In this document: positions 8,649 through 17,318 of the stretch, piece after piece
Numbering within the stretch: position 1 is the first letter of the stretch
Layout: the number at the start of each line of letters is the position of its first letter
From: Janthinobacterium sp. BJB426
GTDB taxonomy: Bacteria > Pseudomonadota > Gammaproteobacteria > Burkholderiales > Burkholderiaceae_D
NCBI RefSeq assembly: GCF_002735705.1
Contig: NZ_PDZL01000011.1
Coordinates: forward strand, 124,001-188,000
Direction: 5' to 3'
DNA length: 64,000 nt
Position numbers and translations under genes: made by a program
The notes under the pieces: generated by a model
Database searches by the model: none
The model's input: only the letters and a program-made list of their open reading frames with translations
What the model was told of the DNA's origin: nothing

Positions 8649-8704
8649 GTTGCTTGTCTCAGAAAACCATCCCGACGTTTGTCACCACGTCTGGAAGAGG
8701 CGCT

Positions 8705-8733
8705 ATTATAGGACGGCTAAAATCCTTCTGCAA
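8705..8733 (-). promoter_or_regulatory. Sigma-70 promoter of tRNA unit B
   Basis: Minus strand TTGCAG, 17-base spacer, TATAAT, upstream of tRNA-Val copy B. Confidence 0.75.
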
Positions 8734-8747
8734 GCGCTTTTTTCACA

Positions 8748-10910
8748 TTATTCCGTGATATTCCACTGTGACAGCATCCACGCCATATTGAATGCGTTTT
8801 CGGCGATGGCGTTATAGCGGCCCGAGGCACCGCCGTGGCCGGCACCCATATTCGTTTTCAGCAGCAGGGGATTGCCGTCCGTTTTATACGCGCGCAGCTT
8901 GGCCACGTATTTTGCCGGTTCCCAGTACATGACCTGGCTGTCGTTCAGGCCCGTCGTCACCAGCATGGCGGGATAATTCTTGCGCGCAATGTTGTCGTAT
9001 GGCGAGTAGCTGAGCATGTAGTCGTACGCGGCCTTCTGGTTCGGGTCGCCCCATTCCAGATATTCTCCCGTGGTCAGCGGCAGGCTGGCGTCCATCATGG
9101 TGTTCATCACGTCGACAAACGGCACGGCTGCGTGCACGGCGTGGAACAGGTCGGGGCGCATGTTGACGACGGCGCCCATCAGCAAGCCGCCCGCGCTGCC
9201 GCCCTGGATGATCAGGCGGTTCGGGCTGGTCCATTTTTCGCGCACCAGATAGTCGGCGCTGTCGATGAAGTCATTGAAGGTGTTTTTCTTCTTCATCAGC
9301 ATGCCGTCCTCATGCCAGGCTTCACCCATGTCGGTGCCGCCGCGGATATGCGCCTGCGCATAGATGACGCCCCGTTCCAGCAGGCTGATGCGGCTGATGG
9401 CAAAACTGGCTTCCGTGGAAATGCCATACGAACCATACGAGTACAGCAGCAGCGGCGCGGAACCGTCGAGTTTCACGCCTTTCTTGTAGACAATCCACAG
9501 CGGCACTTGCACGCCATCGCGCGCCTTGACCCACAAGCGCTGCGTCGTGTAGCGGCTGCTGTCAAAGCCGCCGACGATTTCCTGCTGCTTCAGCACCGTG
9601 CGCTTGCCATCCTGCATGCTGACGTCGATGACGGTGGGCGGCGTGACGGGTGACTGGTAAGACATGCGAAATTGCGTGGCGGAAAACTCCGGAGTGCCGG
9701 CCGCCGTGGCCAGGTAGACGGGATCGTCGAACTGCACCGTCTTCCAATTCTTTTGCGCAAAATCAAGGATGCGGGCGCGGTTCAGGGCGCGCGCCTTTTC
9801 CATCACCACCAGGTAACCCTGGAAGACGTCGATGGACTGGATCACGGCATCCTTGTTGTGCGGCACGACCGGCTTCCAGTTCTTCGGCTGCGGCGCGGAC
9901 AAGGGCGCGCTGACGACACGGAAATTCTTCGCCTCCTTGTTGGTCAGAATATACAGCTGGCCGTCGCGGTGCTCGATGCCGTAGCGGTGGCCTTTTTCAC
10001 GTTTCAACACGGACTGGAAGCTGCCTTGCGGCTTGCTCGTTGGCAGCAGCAGCACTTCGCTGGTATCCGTGCTGCCCGAGGTGAGCACGAAGAATTGCTT
10101 GTCGCGCGTGCGACCCACGTTGATGGCGAACTGTTCCACCGGCTCGTGGTAGACCTGTTGCGGCGCACCGCCCAGGGCCAGGCGGAACAATCGATCCGAG
10201 CGCTTGGTGGTGGCGTCTTCCTGCGCCAGCATCAGGGTGGCGTTGTCCGCCGCCCACGCCAGCGATGTCACGCGCGGCATGGTATCGCCCAGCAGTTTGC
10301 CCGTTTTCAAATCCTTGACATGCAGCTCGTACTGGCGGAAACCCGTCGTGTCGGTGGTGTAGGCCAGCAACTGTTCATTCGGGCTGACGCTGAAGGCGCG
10401 CACGGCAAAGAATTTGTGGCCTTCGGCCAATTGATTCTGGTCCAGCAGGATTTCTTCAGCCGCCTGCGCATCGTAGGCGCCACTGGCGCCGACGGGGCGG
10501 CGGCAGTGAATCGGGTATTGCTTGCCCGCTTCCACGCGCGTGTAATAGTAGAAATTGCCCTGGCGCGCGGGCACGGACAGGTCCACTTCCTGCATGCGGC
10601 CCTTGATTTCCGCATACACCTTGTCGGCCAGCGGCTGGATCGGCGCCGTGACGGCGGCCGTGTAGGCGTTTTCCGCATTCAGGTAGTCGATCACGGCAGG
10701 ATCGGTTTTCTTTTGCAGCCAGCGGTAGTCATCCGTGACGACCGTGCCGTGGCGCGTTTCCTGCCAAGCCGTCTTGGCGGCGACCGGTGCACTGGTGGTT
10801 ATGGTGGTGGTGTCGGCCAGCGCGGATGGCGCCAAGGTGGAGAGAAGCACGGCCGGCAGGATGGATGAGCAGACGGCCAGTCGGCGTAAGACGTGAGGTA
10901 CAGTGGACAA
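8748..10910 (-). CDS. Secreted prolyl-oligopeptidase-family (S9) peptidase, oligopeptidase B-like
   Basis: 720 residues, cleaves oligopeptides; oligopeptidase B members cut after Lys or Arg. An N-terminal beta-propeller (~70-430) is followed by an alpha/beta-hydrolase with nucleophile motif GGSAGG (Ser near residue 571), an acid in GLNDSQVMYWEP (Asp near 656) and His in GHGGASG (near 690). Residues 1-32 look like a signal peptide (LPAVLLSTLAPSALA), so it is probably periplasmic, unlike E. coli PtrB. The start is TTG at 10910, supported by GGGAG 7 bases upstream; no ATG occurs until far inside. A DYRWLQ motif near the N-terminus is typical of the family. Monocistronic, divergent from dinB. Confidence 0.9.
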   Translation of the reverse strand: MSTVPHVLRRLAVCSSILPAVLLSTLAPSALADTTTITTSAPVAAKTAWQETRHGTVVTDDYRWLQKKTDPAVIDYLNAENAYTAAVTAPIQPLADKVYAEIKGRMQEVDLSVPARQGNFYYYTRVEAGKQYPIHCRRPVGASGAYDAQAAEEILLDQNQLAEGHKFFAVRAFSVSPNEQLLAYTTDTTGFRQYELHVKDLKTGKLLGDTMPRVTSLAWAADNATLMLAQEDATTKRSDRLFRLALGGAPQQVYHEPVEQFAINVGRTRDKQFFVLTSGSTDTSEVLLLPTSKPQGSFQSVLKREKGHRYGIEHRDGQLYILTNKEAKNFRVVSAPLSAPQPKNWKPVVPHNKDAVIQSIDVFQGYLVVMEKARALNRARILDFAQKNWKTVQFDDPVYLATAAGTPEFSATQFRMSYQSPVTPPTVIDVSMQDGKRTVLKQQEIVGGFDSSRYTTQRLWVKARDGVQVPLWIVYKKGVKLDGSAPLLLYSYGSYGISTEASFAISRISLLERGVIYAQAHIRGGTDMGEAWHEDGMLMKKKNTFNDFIDSADYLVREKWTSPNRLIIQGGSAGGLLMGAVVNMRPDLFHAVHAAVPFVDVMNTMMDASLPLTTGEYLEWGDPNQKAAYDYMLSYSPYDNIARKNYPAMLVTTGLNDSQVMYWEPAKYVAKLRAYKTDGNPLLLKTNMGAGHGGASGRYNAIAENAFNMAWMLSQWNITE

Positions 10911-11026
10911 GGCAACTCCCTAGGTTTCGTTGTTGTGCAGCGATTCTATTCTTGCTAAATAGAAAAGCCAATCATGATTTCAATCAATACCGTCCCATTG
11001 CTTGCATCCACTGGCATTTGCAGCGA

Positions 11027-11046
11027 TACTGTATATAATTACAGTA
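11027..11046 (+). promoter_or_regulatory. LexA (SOS) box of dinB
   Basis: TACTGTATATAATTACAGTA matches the classical consensus CTGT-N8-ACAG and is nearly palindromic. It contains a TATAAT-like -10 and ends 22 bases before the dinB start, so LexA would block the promoter. Confidence 0.92.
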
Positions 11047-11068
11047 TCCGATAGCATCCCGCCGCGAG

Positions 11069-12250
11069 GTGTCCTTGACCGCATCTGCCCCTACATTGCC
11101 TGAAACCCGCCGCTGGATAGCCCACTTGGACATGGACGCCTTCTTCGCCTCTGTGGAACTGTTGAAATATCCGGAATTGCGCGGCGAAGCCGTCGTCATC
11201 GGCGGCGGGCGCTTGCAGCAGCCCGTGCTGCAGGAAGATGGCACGCGGCAATTTGCGCGCATGCGCGACTACGTGGGGCGCGGCGTCGTCACCACCTCGA
11301 CCTACGCGGCGCGCGCCTTTGGCGTGTTTTCCGCCATGGGCATCATGAAGGCGGCCAAGCTCGCGCCCGACAGCATCCTGCTGCCGGCCGATTTCGAGGC
11401 TTACCGCGAATATTCGGCCCGCTTCAAGCAGGCCGTGGCCCGGTTGTGCCCCATCATCCAGAACGTGGGCATCGATGAAATCTATGTCGATCTGACCGAA
11501 TACGGTGAGCAGGCGCCGGCCATGGCGGCGCACCTGAAGGCGGCGGTGTCCGAGGCGACGGGCCTGTCGTGCTCGATCGGCCTGGCGCCGAACAAATTGT
11601 TGGCGAAAATCTGTTCTGACCTGGAAAAACCCGACGGGCTCACCATTTTGTCGCCCGAAGATATCGCCACGCGCGTGTGGCCCTTGCCGGCGAAAAAGAT
11701 CAACGGCATCGGCCCGAAGGCGACGGCCAAGCTGGAAGCCTTGGGCATTGTCACCATCGGCGAGCTGGCGCAGGCCGACATGGCCATGCTGCGCACGCAG
11801 TTTGGCGACCTGTACACGGGCTGGCTGCGCCAGGCGGCGCTGGGCATCGATGAGCGGCCCGTGCAGACGAGCCGGGAAACCAAGTCCGTCAGCCGCGAAA
11901 CGACGTTCGAGCGCGACTTGCAGGTGGTGCGCGACCGCGCCACCCTGTCGGAAAAGCTGGAAAGCCTGTGCACGCGCGTGGCCGGCGACCTCGACAAACA
12001 GTCGCTGGCGGGGCGCACGGTGGGCATCAAGCTGCGCTTCGAGGATTTCAGCACCGTCACGCGCGACATCACCTTGCCCAGCGCCACGGCGGACGCCGCC
12101 GCCATCCTGCGCGCCAGCCGCGATTGCTTGCGGCGCGTGCCATTTGAAAAGAAAATCCGCCTGCTGGGCGTGCGCATCTCGACCTTGTCCGATCCGGCCA
12201 GCGTGATGCGGCAGGCGCCAGCCCAGGCGGAGCTGTTTCCCGCCCTGTAG
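11069..12250 (+). CDS. dinB: DNA polymerase IV (Y family, translesion)
   Basis: 393 residues. Error-prone polymerase that bypasses damaged bases. The palm contains HLDMDAFFASVE (first catalytic Asp) near residue 20 and GIDEIYVD (Asp-Glu pair; family norm SIDEAYLD) near 134. Further motifs are CSIGLAPNKLLAKICSD and the little-finger region after residue 240. The C-terminal QAELFPAL fits a sliding-clamp-binding peptide. The start is a GTG 22 bases after the LexA box; a TTG two codons later, closer to GAGGTG, is an alternative. SOS-induced through the adjacent LexA box. Confidence 0.94.
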   Translation: MSLTASAPTLPETRRWIAHLDMDAFFASVELLKYPELRGEAVVIGGGRLQQPVLQEDGTRQFARMRDYVGRGVVTTSTYAARAFGVFSAMGIMKAAKLAPDSILLPADFEAYREYSARFKQAVARLCPIIQNVGIDEIYVDLTEYGEQAPAMAAHLKAAVSEATGLSCSIGLAPNKLLAKICSDLEKPDGLTILSPEDIATRVWPLPAKKINGIGPKATAKLEALGIVTIGELAQADMAMLRTQFGDLYTGWLRQAALGIDERPVQTSRETKSVSRETTFERDLQVVRDRATLSEKLESLCTRVAGDLDKQSLAGRTVGIKLRFEDFSTVTRDITLPSATADAAAILRASRDCLRRVPFEKKIRLLGVRISTLSDPASVMRQAPAQAELFPAL

Positions 12251-12368
12251 CGGCATTCTCCACGCATCAACAACACCACGCCAGTCCGCGCTTTTGACGG
12301 CATTCCCGTGTCGAAAGTGTAGAATGGCGTTCCCCTGGCACTACTGAAACAAACGGAAGACAAAAACT

Positions 12369-13265
12369 ATGTGGTTCAAGAATCTTCAGATTTACCGCCT
12401 GCCCGCACCATGGGCCTACACGCCAGAACAACTGGAAGAGGCCTTGTCCTCGAACAAATTTACGCCGGCGACCAGCATGGATCTGATGCGCCAGGGCTGG
12501 GATACGCCACGCCCGAACGGCGGCCTGGTCCACGTGGTCAACAAGCAGATGCTGATCCTGCTGGGCACGGAAAAGAAACTGCTGCCAGCGACCGTCATCA
12601 ACCAGGTGGCCAAGGCCCGCGCTGCCGAGATGGAAGAAGCGCAAGGGTTTGCGCCTGGTAAAAAGGCCATGAAGGAATTGAAGGAACGCGTGGCCGACGA
12701 GCTGCTGCCGCGCGCCTTCAGCATCCGCAGCAACGTCTGGACGTGGATCGATCCCGTCAATGGCTGGCTGGTGGTCGATGCCGCCAGCCCGGCAAAAGCC
12801 GATGAAGTCATCAAGCTGCTGCTCAAAGCCGTCGACAAACTGCCGCTGGAAAGCCTGCGCGTGCAGCGCTCGCCCGTGGCGGTGATGACGGAATGGCTGC
12901 AAGCGGACGATGCGCCGGCCGGCTTCACGGTCGACATGGATACGGAATTGCGCGCCACGGGCGAGAGCAAGGCCACCGTGCGCTACGTGCGCCACACGCT
13001 GGAAGCGGACGACGTGCGCCGCCATATCGCGGCCGGCAAGCAGTGCACGCGCCTGGCCATGACGTGGAACGACAAGATTTCGTTCGTGCTGACGGAGTCG
13101 CTGGCCATCAAGAGCGTCAAGCCGCTGGACGTGATCAAGGAAACGGAATCGAGCACGAAGAACGACGAAGAGCGTTTCGACGGCGACGTGATGCTGATGA
13201 CGGGCGAGCTCTCCAAGCTGATGGCCGACGTGGTCGAGGCATTGGGCGGCGAAGCGACTGCATAA
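12369..13265 (+). CDS. rdgC: Recombination-associated protein RdgC
   Basis: 298 residues, close to the E. coli length of 303. RdgC is a ring-shaped nucleoid-associated DNA-binding protein that limits RecA loading. Family features: [11 protein letters not shown] start, [13 protein letters not shown], and the [17 protein letters not shown] region. GGAAG lies about 10 bases before the ATG. A terminator follows at 13286. It lies 118 bases after dinB on the same strand; possibly a shared DNA-repair locus, but no overlap shows an operon. Confidence 0.95.
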   Translation: MWFKNLQIYRLPAPWAYTPEQLEEALSSNKFTPATSMDLMRQGWDTPRPNGGLVHVVNKQMLILLGTEKKLLPATVINQVAKARAAEMEEAQGFAPGKKAMKELKERVADELLPRAFSIRSNVWTWIDPVNGWLVVDAASPAKADEVIKLLLKAVDKLPLESLRVQRSPVAVMTEWLQADDAPAGFTVDMDTELRATGESKATVRYVRHTLEADDVRRHIAAGKQCTRLAMTWNDKISFVLTESLAIKSVKPLDVIKETESSTKNDEERFDGDVMLMTGELSKLMADVVEALGGEATA

Positions 13266-13285
13266 GCGCAGTCATGCCGGTACGG

Positions 13286-13311
13286 AAAAGGAGCTGCGGC
13301 TCCTTTTTTTT
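13286..13311 (+). terminator. Terminator of rdgC
   Basis: AAAAGGAGC TGCG GCTCCTTTTTTTT hairpin with T-run directly after the stop codon. Confidence 0.85.
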
Positions 13312-13335
13312 CGCCTATGCAATGTGTTGCTGCAT

Positions 13336-13373
13336 AAAAAAAGCGCCTTGCACGGTGAGGTGCAAGGCGCTTT
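13336..13373 (-). terminator. Terminator of the 910-residue TonB receptor gene
   Basis: GCGCCTTGCA ... TGCAAGGCGC 10-bp stem, followed on the minus strand by a 7-T run, 28 bases past the stop codon. Confidence 0.88.
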
Positions 13374-13400
13374 CGAGACAAGCTAATTTACAACGTCAAA

Positions 13401-16133
13401 TTAGAACTTGTAGTTGCCGGTGATGTAGAACGAACGCATCATTGGATCGGCGTAGCGTGGGTCGAAACCAACCTGGTGGCCCGACGAAGAGCGCAGCGAC
13501 AGCGGCGGTGCACGGTCGAACAGGTTTTTGATGCCTGCGCGGATCGTGGTTTGCTTGTCAAAGGCGAAACGCGCTTGCCAGTCGAACGTGGTGTACGACG
13601 GAACTTGCAGGCGGAAATCCTTCACTTCTTTTTTGGTGGCCACGTCGTACACGGTAGCTGCCGCATCGGTGTAGCCGTTACGGTAGTTGACCGTTACCGT
13701 GTTGCTCAGGCGGCCCGTATCCAGGGTCGTCGTCAGCTTCATCAGGTTGCGGAACGTGACTTCGTTGGTATCGCCGAAGAAGTCCATGTTGCTGGTGTAG
13801 ATATTGTCGCTACCAGCTTTGGTGTAGTTCGCGTGCAACATGTGCGTACCGCTCAGTTGGGCGGTCAGCTTGCCGAAGTCAAACTTGTGGTTGGCCGACA
13901 GATCCCAGTCGATACCACGGTATTCCTTCTTGCCGATGTTGACCGACAGTTTCTTGAACGCGTAGTAGGGATTGCCGGTCGACGGTTCGATATATTGCGT
14001 GAAGCTCGTCGCGTACTTGACTGGATCGGCAAATGCCTGCGCTTCGGTGATTTCCGATACGGCATTACGCAGTTTCACATCCCACAGGTCGGCGCCGAAC
14101 GAGAAGGCCGCGCTAGGCTCGACACGGAAGCCCAGGGTGAACTGTTTCGATTTTTCCGATTGCAGCTCAGGATTACCTTCCGACATGGCGTTGTATTGCG
14201 TTGCTTCCGCGCGGCACAGTGCCGTACCTGGGTAAGGGCAATCAAATTTCTTGGCAGTAAAGCCTGCAGTGACCAATGGCTGTGCCAGGTCCAGCATGCT
14301 TGGCGCCTTGAAGCCCGTGCCGTAGGAACCGCGGATCAGCACGGTTTGTACCGGCTGCCAGCGTGCCGATACCTTGTAGGTATTGGCGCTGTCTTTTTTG
14401 CCGACAGTTTTGCTGTTCAGCTTGTCATCGATCGCCTTGACGGCATCGTAACGGCCGCCAACGGTCATTTCGAACGACTTGGTCAGCGGTGCCAGCAATT
14501 CGACGAAAGCGCCATAGGTATCGCGGCTCAAGTCGTAGGCAGGCGAGGTGTTGAAGTTGTAGATATCTTTCGACGTGCCGTTGCTGTCTGGCGACTGCTC
14601 ATAGCGGTAGGTGCGGTAATCGCCACCGATACCCAGGCTGGCCTTGCCGCCTGGCAGGTCGAACAGTTCACGCGAACCGTGCGTGTCGACGCCGCGCATG
14701 GTGGTCGATGCGGTACGGATCGAACCGATGAACTGCGCGCCAGCGATTTGCGACTGCACGGATGGCTTTTGCGTTGTTGCAAACGGATTGAAATCCGGAT
14801 TGGCGAGGATGTCCTTGAAGCCTTGATTTGTTGCGTAACCGCCCGTGTAGCGCTCGTCGATCGAGTTTTGCGACCAGGTCAGGCCGCTTTCGAAGTTCCA
14901 GGCGCCCAGTTCACCTTCCACGCCCACCACCATGTGCTTGGTTTCGGTGATGGTGTTGCTGGCGCGCAGGCCGAAGTCCGTCGTACGGTAGTTGGCGGTG
15001 ACCGACTTGACGTCGGCACGTTGCGCTGGCGTCAGGTAGGGCGACACATAGGTGTTGTACAGCGCGCTGTCCTTGGCGATCGAAATCGGAATCGGATTGG
15101 CGGCGATACGCGCGGTCAGGTCGAAGCGCGAGTAGGCGACTTCGGCGAACGCGTTCAGGTTGTCGTTCAGCTTGTACGTGCCTTTGGTAAACAGGCTGTC
15201 GCGTTTCGATTGCGGCACGATTTCCACGGTGGAACCGGTGTCGAAACCGCAAGCGCGTGCATTGCTGGTGGTGAGGTCGAAACCTGTAGGGCATTCGCCG
15301 GTCATCTCCAGGTAAGGCGTGAATGCGGTCGAGACACTGTCTTTTGTCTTGTAGGCAACGGTGGCGCCTGCTGGTGCAGCCGAGGTGCTGGTGCGGTCCC
15401 AGATGTAGTTCTTGCCGCCGCGGGCGAATTTCAGGTACGAGCTATCGGCGAACGTACGGTCGGTAGCGCGCAGTTTCGACTGCTCGTCGTGGCGGTACGA
15501 GACCAGCACGTTGAAGCGGTCTTCGTCCAGGTCTCCGAAACCATAGGTGACGCTGGTATTCCAGGTGTTGCCGCCCTTGGCTTCCGGAGCGCTGTAAGTG
15601 GCTTCCAGGGTGGCGCCTTGCTGGTTTTTCTTCAGGATGAAGTTGACTACGCCGGCGATGGCGTCCGAGCCGTACAGGGCCGAAGCGCCGTCGGTCAGGA
15701 CTTCGACGCGCTCAACGGCGCTCATCGGGATGGCGTTCAGGTTGACCGTGGTGCCGGAACCTTGTGGCGCGATGCGGCGGCCGTTCAACAGCACCAGGGT
15801 GTAGGTCTCGCCGATACCGTGCAGCGATGCGCTGGTATTGCCGCCCGAATTCGAACCAGCGGCGACTGCGCCGATGGTGAAGCCTTGCATGGCTGGCAGT
15901 GCCTGGATCAGGTCGGCTACCGAAGTGGCGCCCGATTTGGCGATCGCTTCTTGCGACAGGCGCTGTACAGGCAAGGCGCCTTCGACAGCGATACGCTTGA
16001 TGCTCGAACCGGTAATTTCAACTTTTTGAATTGCTTCGTCCGCCATGGATTGGCCAGAGAACAAGACGCTACCTGCCAGAACGGTCAGGGCCAGGCGTAC
16101 GCTGCGCACGCCAATTTTTTCTTTAAATGCCAT
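13401..16133 (-). CDS. TonB-dependent receptor, large, non-siderophore type
   Basis: 910 residues. Signal peptide to about residue 31 (VLAGSVLFSGQSMA). There is no STN domain. The plug begins QKVEITGSSIKR, has LNGRRIAP and the DGASALYGSDAIAGVVN motif; the barrel ends FYITGNYKF. The ITGSSIKR opening and SALYGSDAIAGV plug are typical of proteobacterial receptors for larger substrates (oligosaccharides, peptides), not iron chelates; no Fur box is seen upstream. The substrate is unknown. The neighbouring genes do not form a uptake locus. The leader carries a 12-bp inverted repeat (16174-16225), which may control expression. Confidence 0.9.
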   Translation of the reverse strand: MAFKEKIGVRSVRLALTVLAGSVLFSGQSMADEAIQKVEITGSSIKRIAVEGALPVQRLSQEAIAKSGATSVADLIQALPAMQGFTIGAVAAGSNSGGNTSASLHGIGETYTLVLLNGRRIAPQGSGTTVNLNAIPMSAVERVEVLTDGASALYGSDAIAGVVNFILKKNQQGATLEATYSAPEAKGGNTWNTSVTYGFGDLDEDRFNVLVSYRHDEQSKLRATDRTFADSSYLKFARGGKNYIWDRTSTSAAPAGATVAYKTKDSVSTAFTPYLEMTGECPTGFDLTTSNARACGFDTGSTVEIVPQSKRDSLFTKGTYKLNDNLNAFAEVAYSRFDLTARIAANPIPISIAKDSALYNTYVSPYLTPAQRADVKSVTANYRTTDFGLRASNTITETKHMVVGVEGELGAWNFESGLTWSQNSIDERYTGGYATNQGFKDILANPDFNPFATTQKPSVQSQIAGAQFIGSIRTASTTMRGVDTHGSRELFDLPGGKASLGIGGDYRTYRYEQSPDSNGTSKDIYNFNTSPAYDLSRDTYGAFVELLAPLTKSFEMTVGGRYDAVKAIDDKLNSKTVGKKDSANTYKVSARWQPVQTVLIRGSYGTGFKAPSMLDLAQPLVTAGFTAKKFDCPYPGTALCRAEATQYNAMSEGNPELQSEKSKQFTLGFRVEPSAAFSFGADLWDVKLRNAVSEITEAQAFADPVKYATSFTQYIEPSTGNPYYAFKKLSVNIGKKEYRGIDWDLSANHKFDFGKLTAQLSGTHMLHANYTKAGSDNIYTSNMDFFGDTNEVTFRNLMKLTTTLDTGRLSNTVTVNYRNGYTDAAATVYDVATKKEVKDFRLQVPSYTTFDWQARFAFDKQTTIRAGIKNLFDRAPPLSLRSSSGHQVGFDPRYADPMMRSFYITGNYKF

Positions 16134-16173
16134 TGTAACAATTACTCCGTAGTAGTTTTAATAACGACAAGCA

Positions 16174-16225
16174 GTACACGAGCACGTATAAGCCATCGGA
16201 TAGATGACCAGCAGTGCTCGTGTAC
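16174..16225 (-). promoter_or_regulatory. Perfect 12-bp inverted repeat in the leader of the 910-residue receptor gene
   Basis: GTACACGAGCAC (16174-16185) and GTGCTCGTGTAC (16214-16225) are exact reverse complements around 28 bases. The structure ends 40 bases upstream of the start codon. No T-run follows, so it is not a normal terminator; it may be an mRNA hairpin or a binding site with widely spaced half-sites. Confidence 0.7.
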
Positions 16226-16560
16226 GGTAGGCGGAACCACGTCGGTGGGAAGTGGAAGACTACTTAGCGCAATATTGTTATAAATGCACTTTTGACTTGT
16301 CGAGGCGAACATTATGTCGTCTCAGCAAGAAAAAATGCATATCAACCGTGTCGGATTTGGCAATAAATTATGGATACAGAAGAATATTCAAGTTAATTGT
16401 TAAATTGCAGTTTTATATTTAATAATATCGGTGTTTTTAAAAATGATGAATGGCGTTTTTTTACAACATAAAATTATTGTATTGGCAATTTGATGTTTTA
16501 CCTGCAATAATTCGACGAAATCTGCGGCTTTGCAGAATTTTTGAAAGGCAAAAAAACGTA
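16226..16560. other. AT-rich intergenic spacer
   Basis: About 335 bases much richer in A and T than the rest of the window, particularly 16360-16560, with many A- and T-tracts. No coding frame, tRNA or repeat is seen. It probably holds the promoter of the minus-strand receptor gene, and the A-tracts could bend DNA or recruit H-NS-like proteins (inference). Confidence 0.6.
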
Positions 16561-16584
16561 AAAAAAGCCCGTTAAAAACGGGCT
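16555..16584 (-). terminator. Terminator of the asparaginase-like gene
   Basis: AGCCCGT TAAAA ACGGGCT stem, followed on the minus strand by a T-run; 70 bases past the stop codon. Confidence 0.8.
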
Positions 16585-16654
16585 GGTCGAATTGTGACAG
16601 CGTGCCAGTCAGACCGTGTGTCGGTCTGACTGTCGTGCGCTGTCGGGCATTGGC

Positions 16655-17140
16655 TTACAAGGGCTGGAATACGCCGGCGGCGCGGTTCTTTTGCACATTG
16701 TCCCAGGCGAAGATCTGGCCATTCATGGCCACGTACACGCCGGCTGGCAAGGTTTGCGCTACGCCGCAGGCAAAGCCCAGGTTGAACAAGGCATCGGAGT
16801 TGTCGATTTCGTAGGGAATCATGGCCCCCGTCAAAATCACCGTTTGCTGCAGGTTCGCCGCGCCCAGCACTTGCGCTGTTTCGCGCATGGTGTCGGTGCC
16901 GTGGATGATGACGATGGCTTTCTCCTGCGCCGCGCGGCACGAGGCCAGCACGCGCTGACGGTCCGCATCCTGCATGTCGAGCGAATCGAGCAGGGGCAAT
17001 TGCTCCAGCGCCACGGGCGCCGTCATGCGCGCGCGGGCAATCGCTGCCGGCAAATGACTGTCGGAAAAGCCCAGGGTACCGTTCAATTCGTTGTAGTGTT
17101 TGTCGAAAGTGCCGCCAGTGGCGAGTATGCGCAAAGTCAT
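16655..17140 (-). CDS. Single-domain asparaginase-like protein
   Basis: 161 residues, corresponding only to the N-terminal half of type I/II asparaginases (~330 residues). The first catalytic Thr motif ATGGTFDK is at residues ~7-14 and the second, IIHGTDTMRETA, is near 78-89. The C-terminal domain, which completes the active site across the dimer in full enzymes, is absent; the frame ends cleanly at GVFQPL with a terminator, so it looks like a genuine short family rather than a fresh truncation. Amide hydrolysis is plausible but unproven. No clear Shine-Dalgarno is seen. It starts divergently from the next gene. Confidence 0.82.
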   Translation of the reverse strand: MTLRILATGGTFDKHYNELNGTLGFSDSHLPAAIARARMTAPVALEQLPLLDSLDMQDADRQRVLASCRAAQEKAIVIIHGTDTMRETAQVLGAANLQQTVILTGAMIPYEIDNSDALFNLGFACGVAQTLPAGVYVAMNGQIFAWDNVQKNRAAGVFQPL

Positions 17141-17318
17141 GATGTGGTCACGATGTCAGTGGAGAATGACGCGCATGATAGCGTGGATTGGCAACGTTGC
17201 GTGAATGCTGCCGCAGATGGGGCAGCGTGCTTGCCGCCCTGCTACCGCGCCGCATCTGGAAAATTTGGCCATCTGTGAGTACACTGGTTTCTTTGTTTGC
17301 CTGCCACCCCGACTCCGT

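Larger units (their letters stand above)
8392..8712. repeat. Tandem duplication, copy B (tRNA-Asp/tRNA-Val unit)
   Basis: Second copy of the 7966-8285 unit. The ~106 bases between copies (8286-8391) are not repeated. Confidence 0.9.

Noticed and set aside
7966..8712. tRNA-borne integration site of a mobile element
   Set aside because: No integrase or attachment-site repeat flanks the tRNA genes; the repetition is explained by duplication of the whole tRNA unit.
13476..16283. Plus-strand open frame of over 900 codons opposite the large TonB receptor
   Set aside because: Antisense shadow with no ribosome site and no recognisable domain; the receptor on the minus strand is complete.
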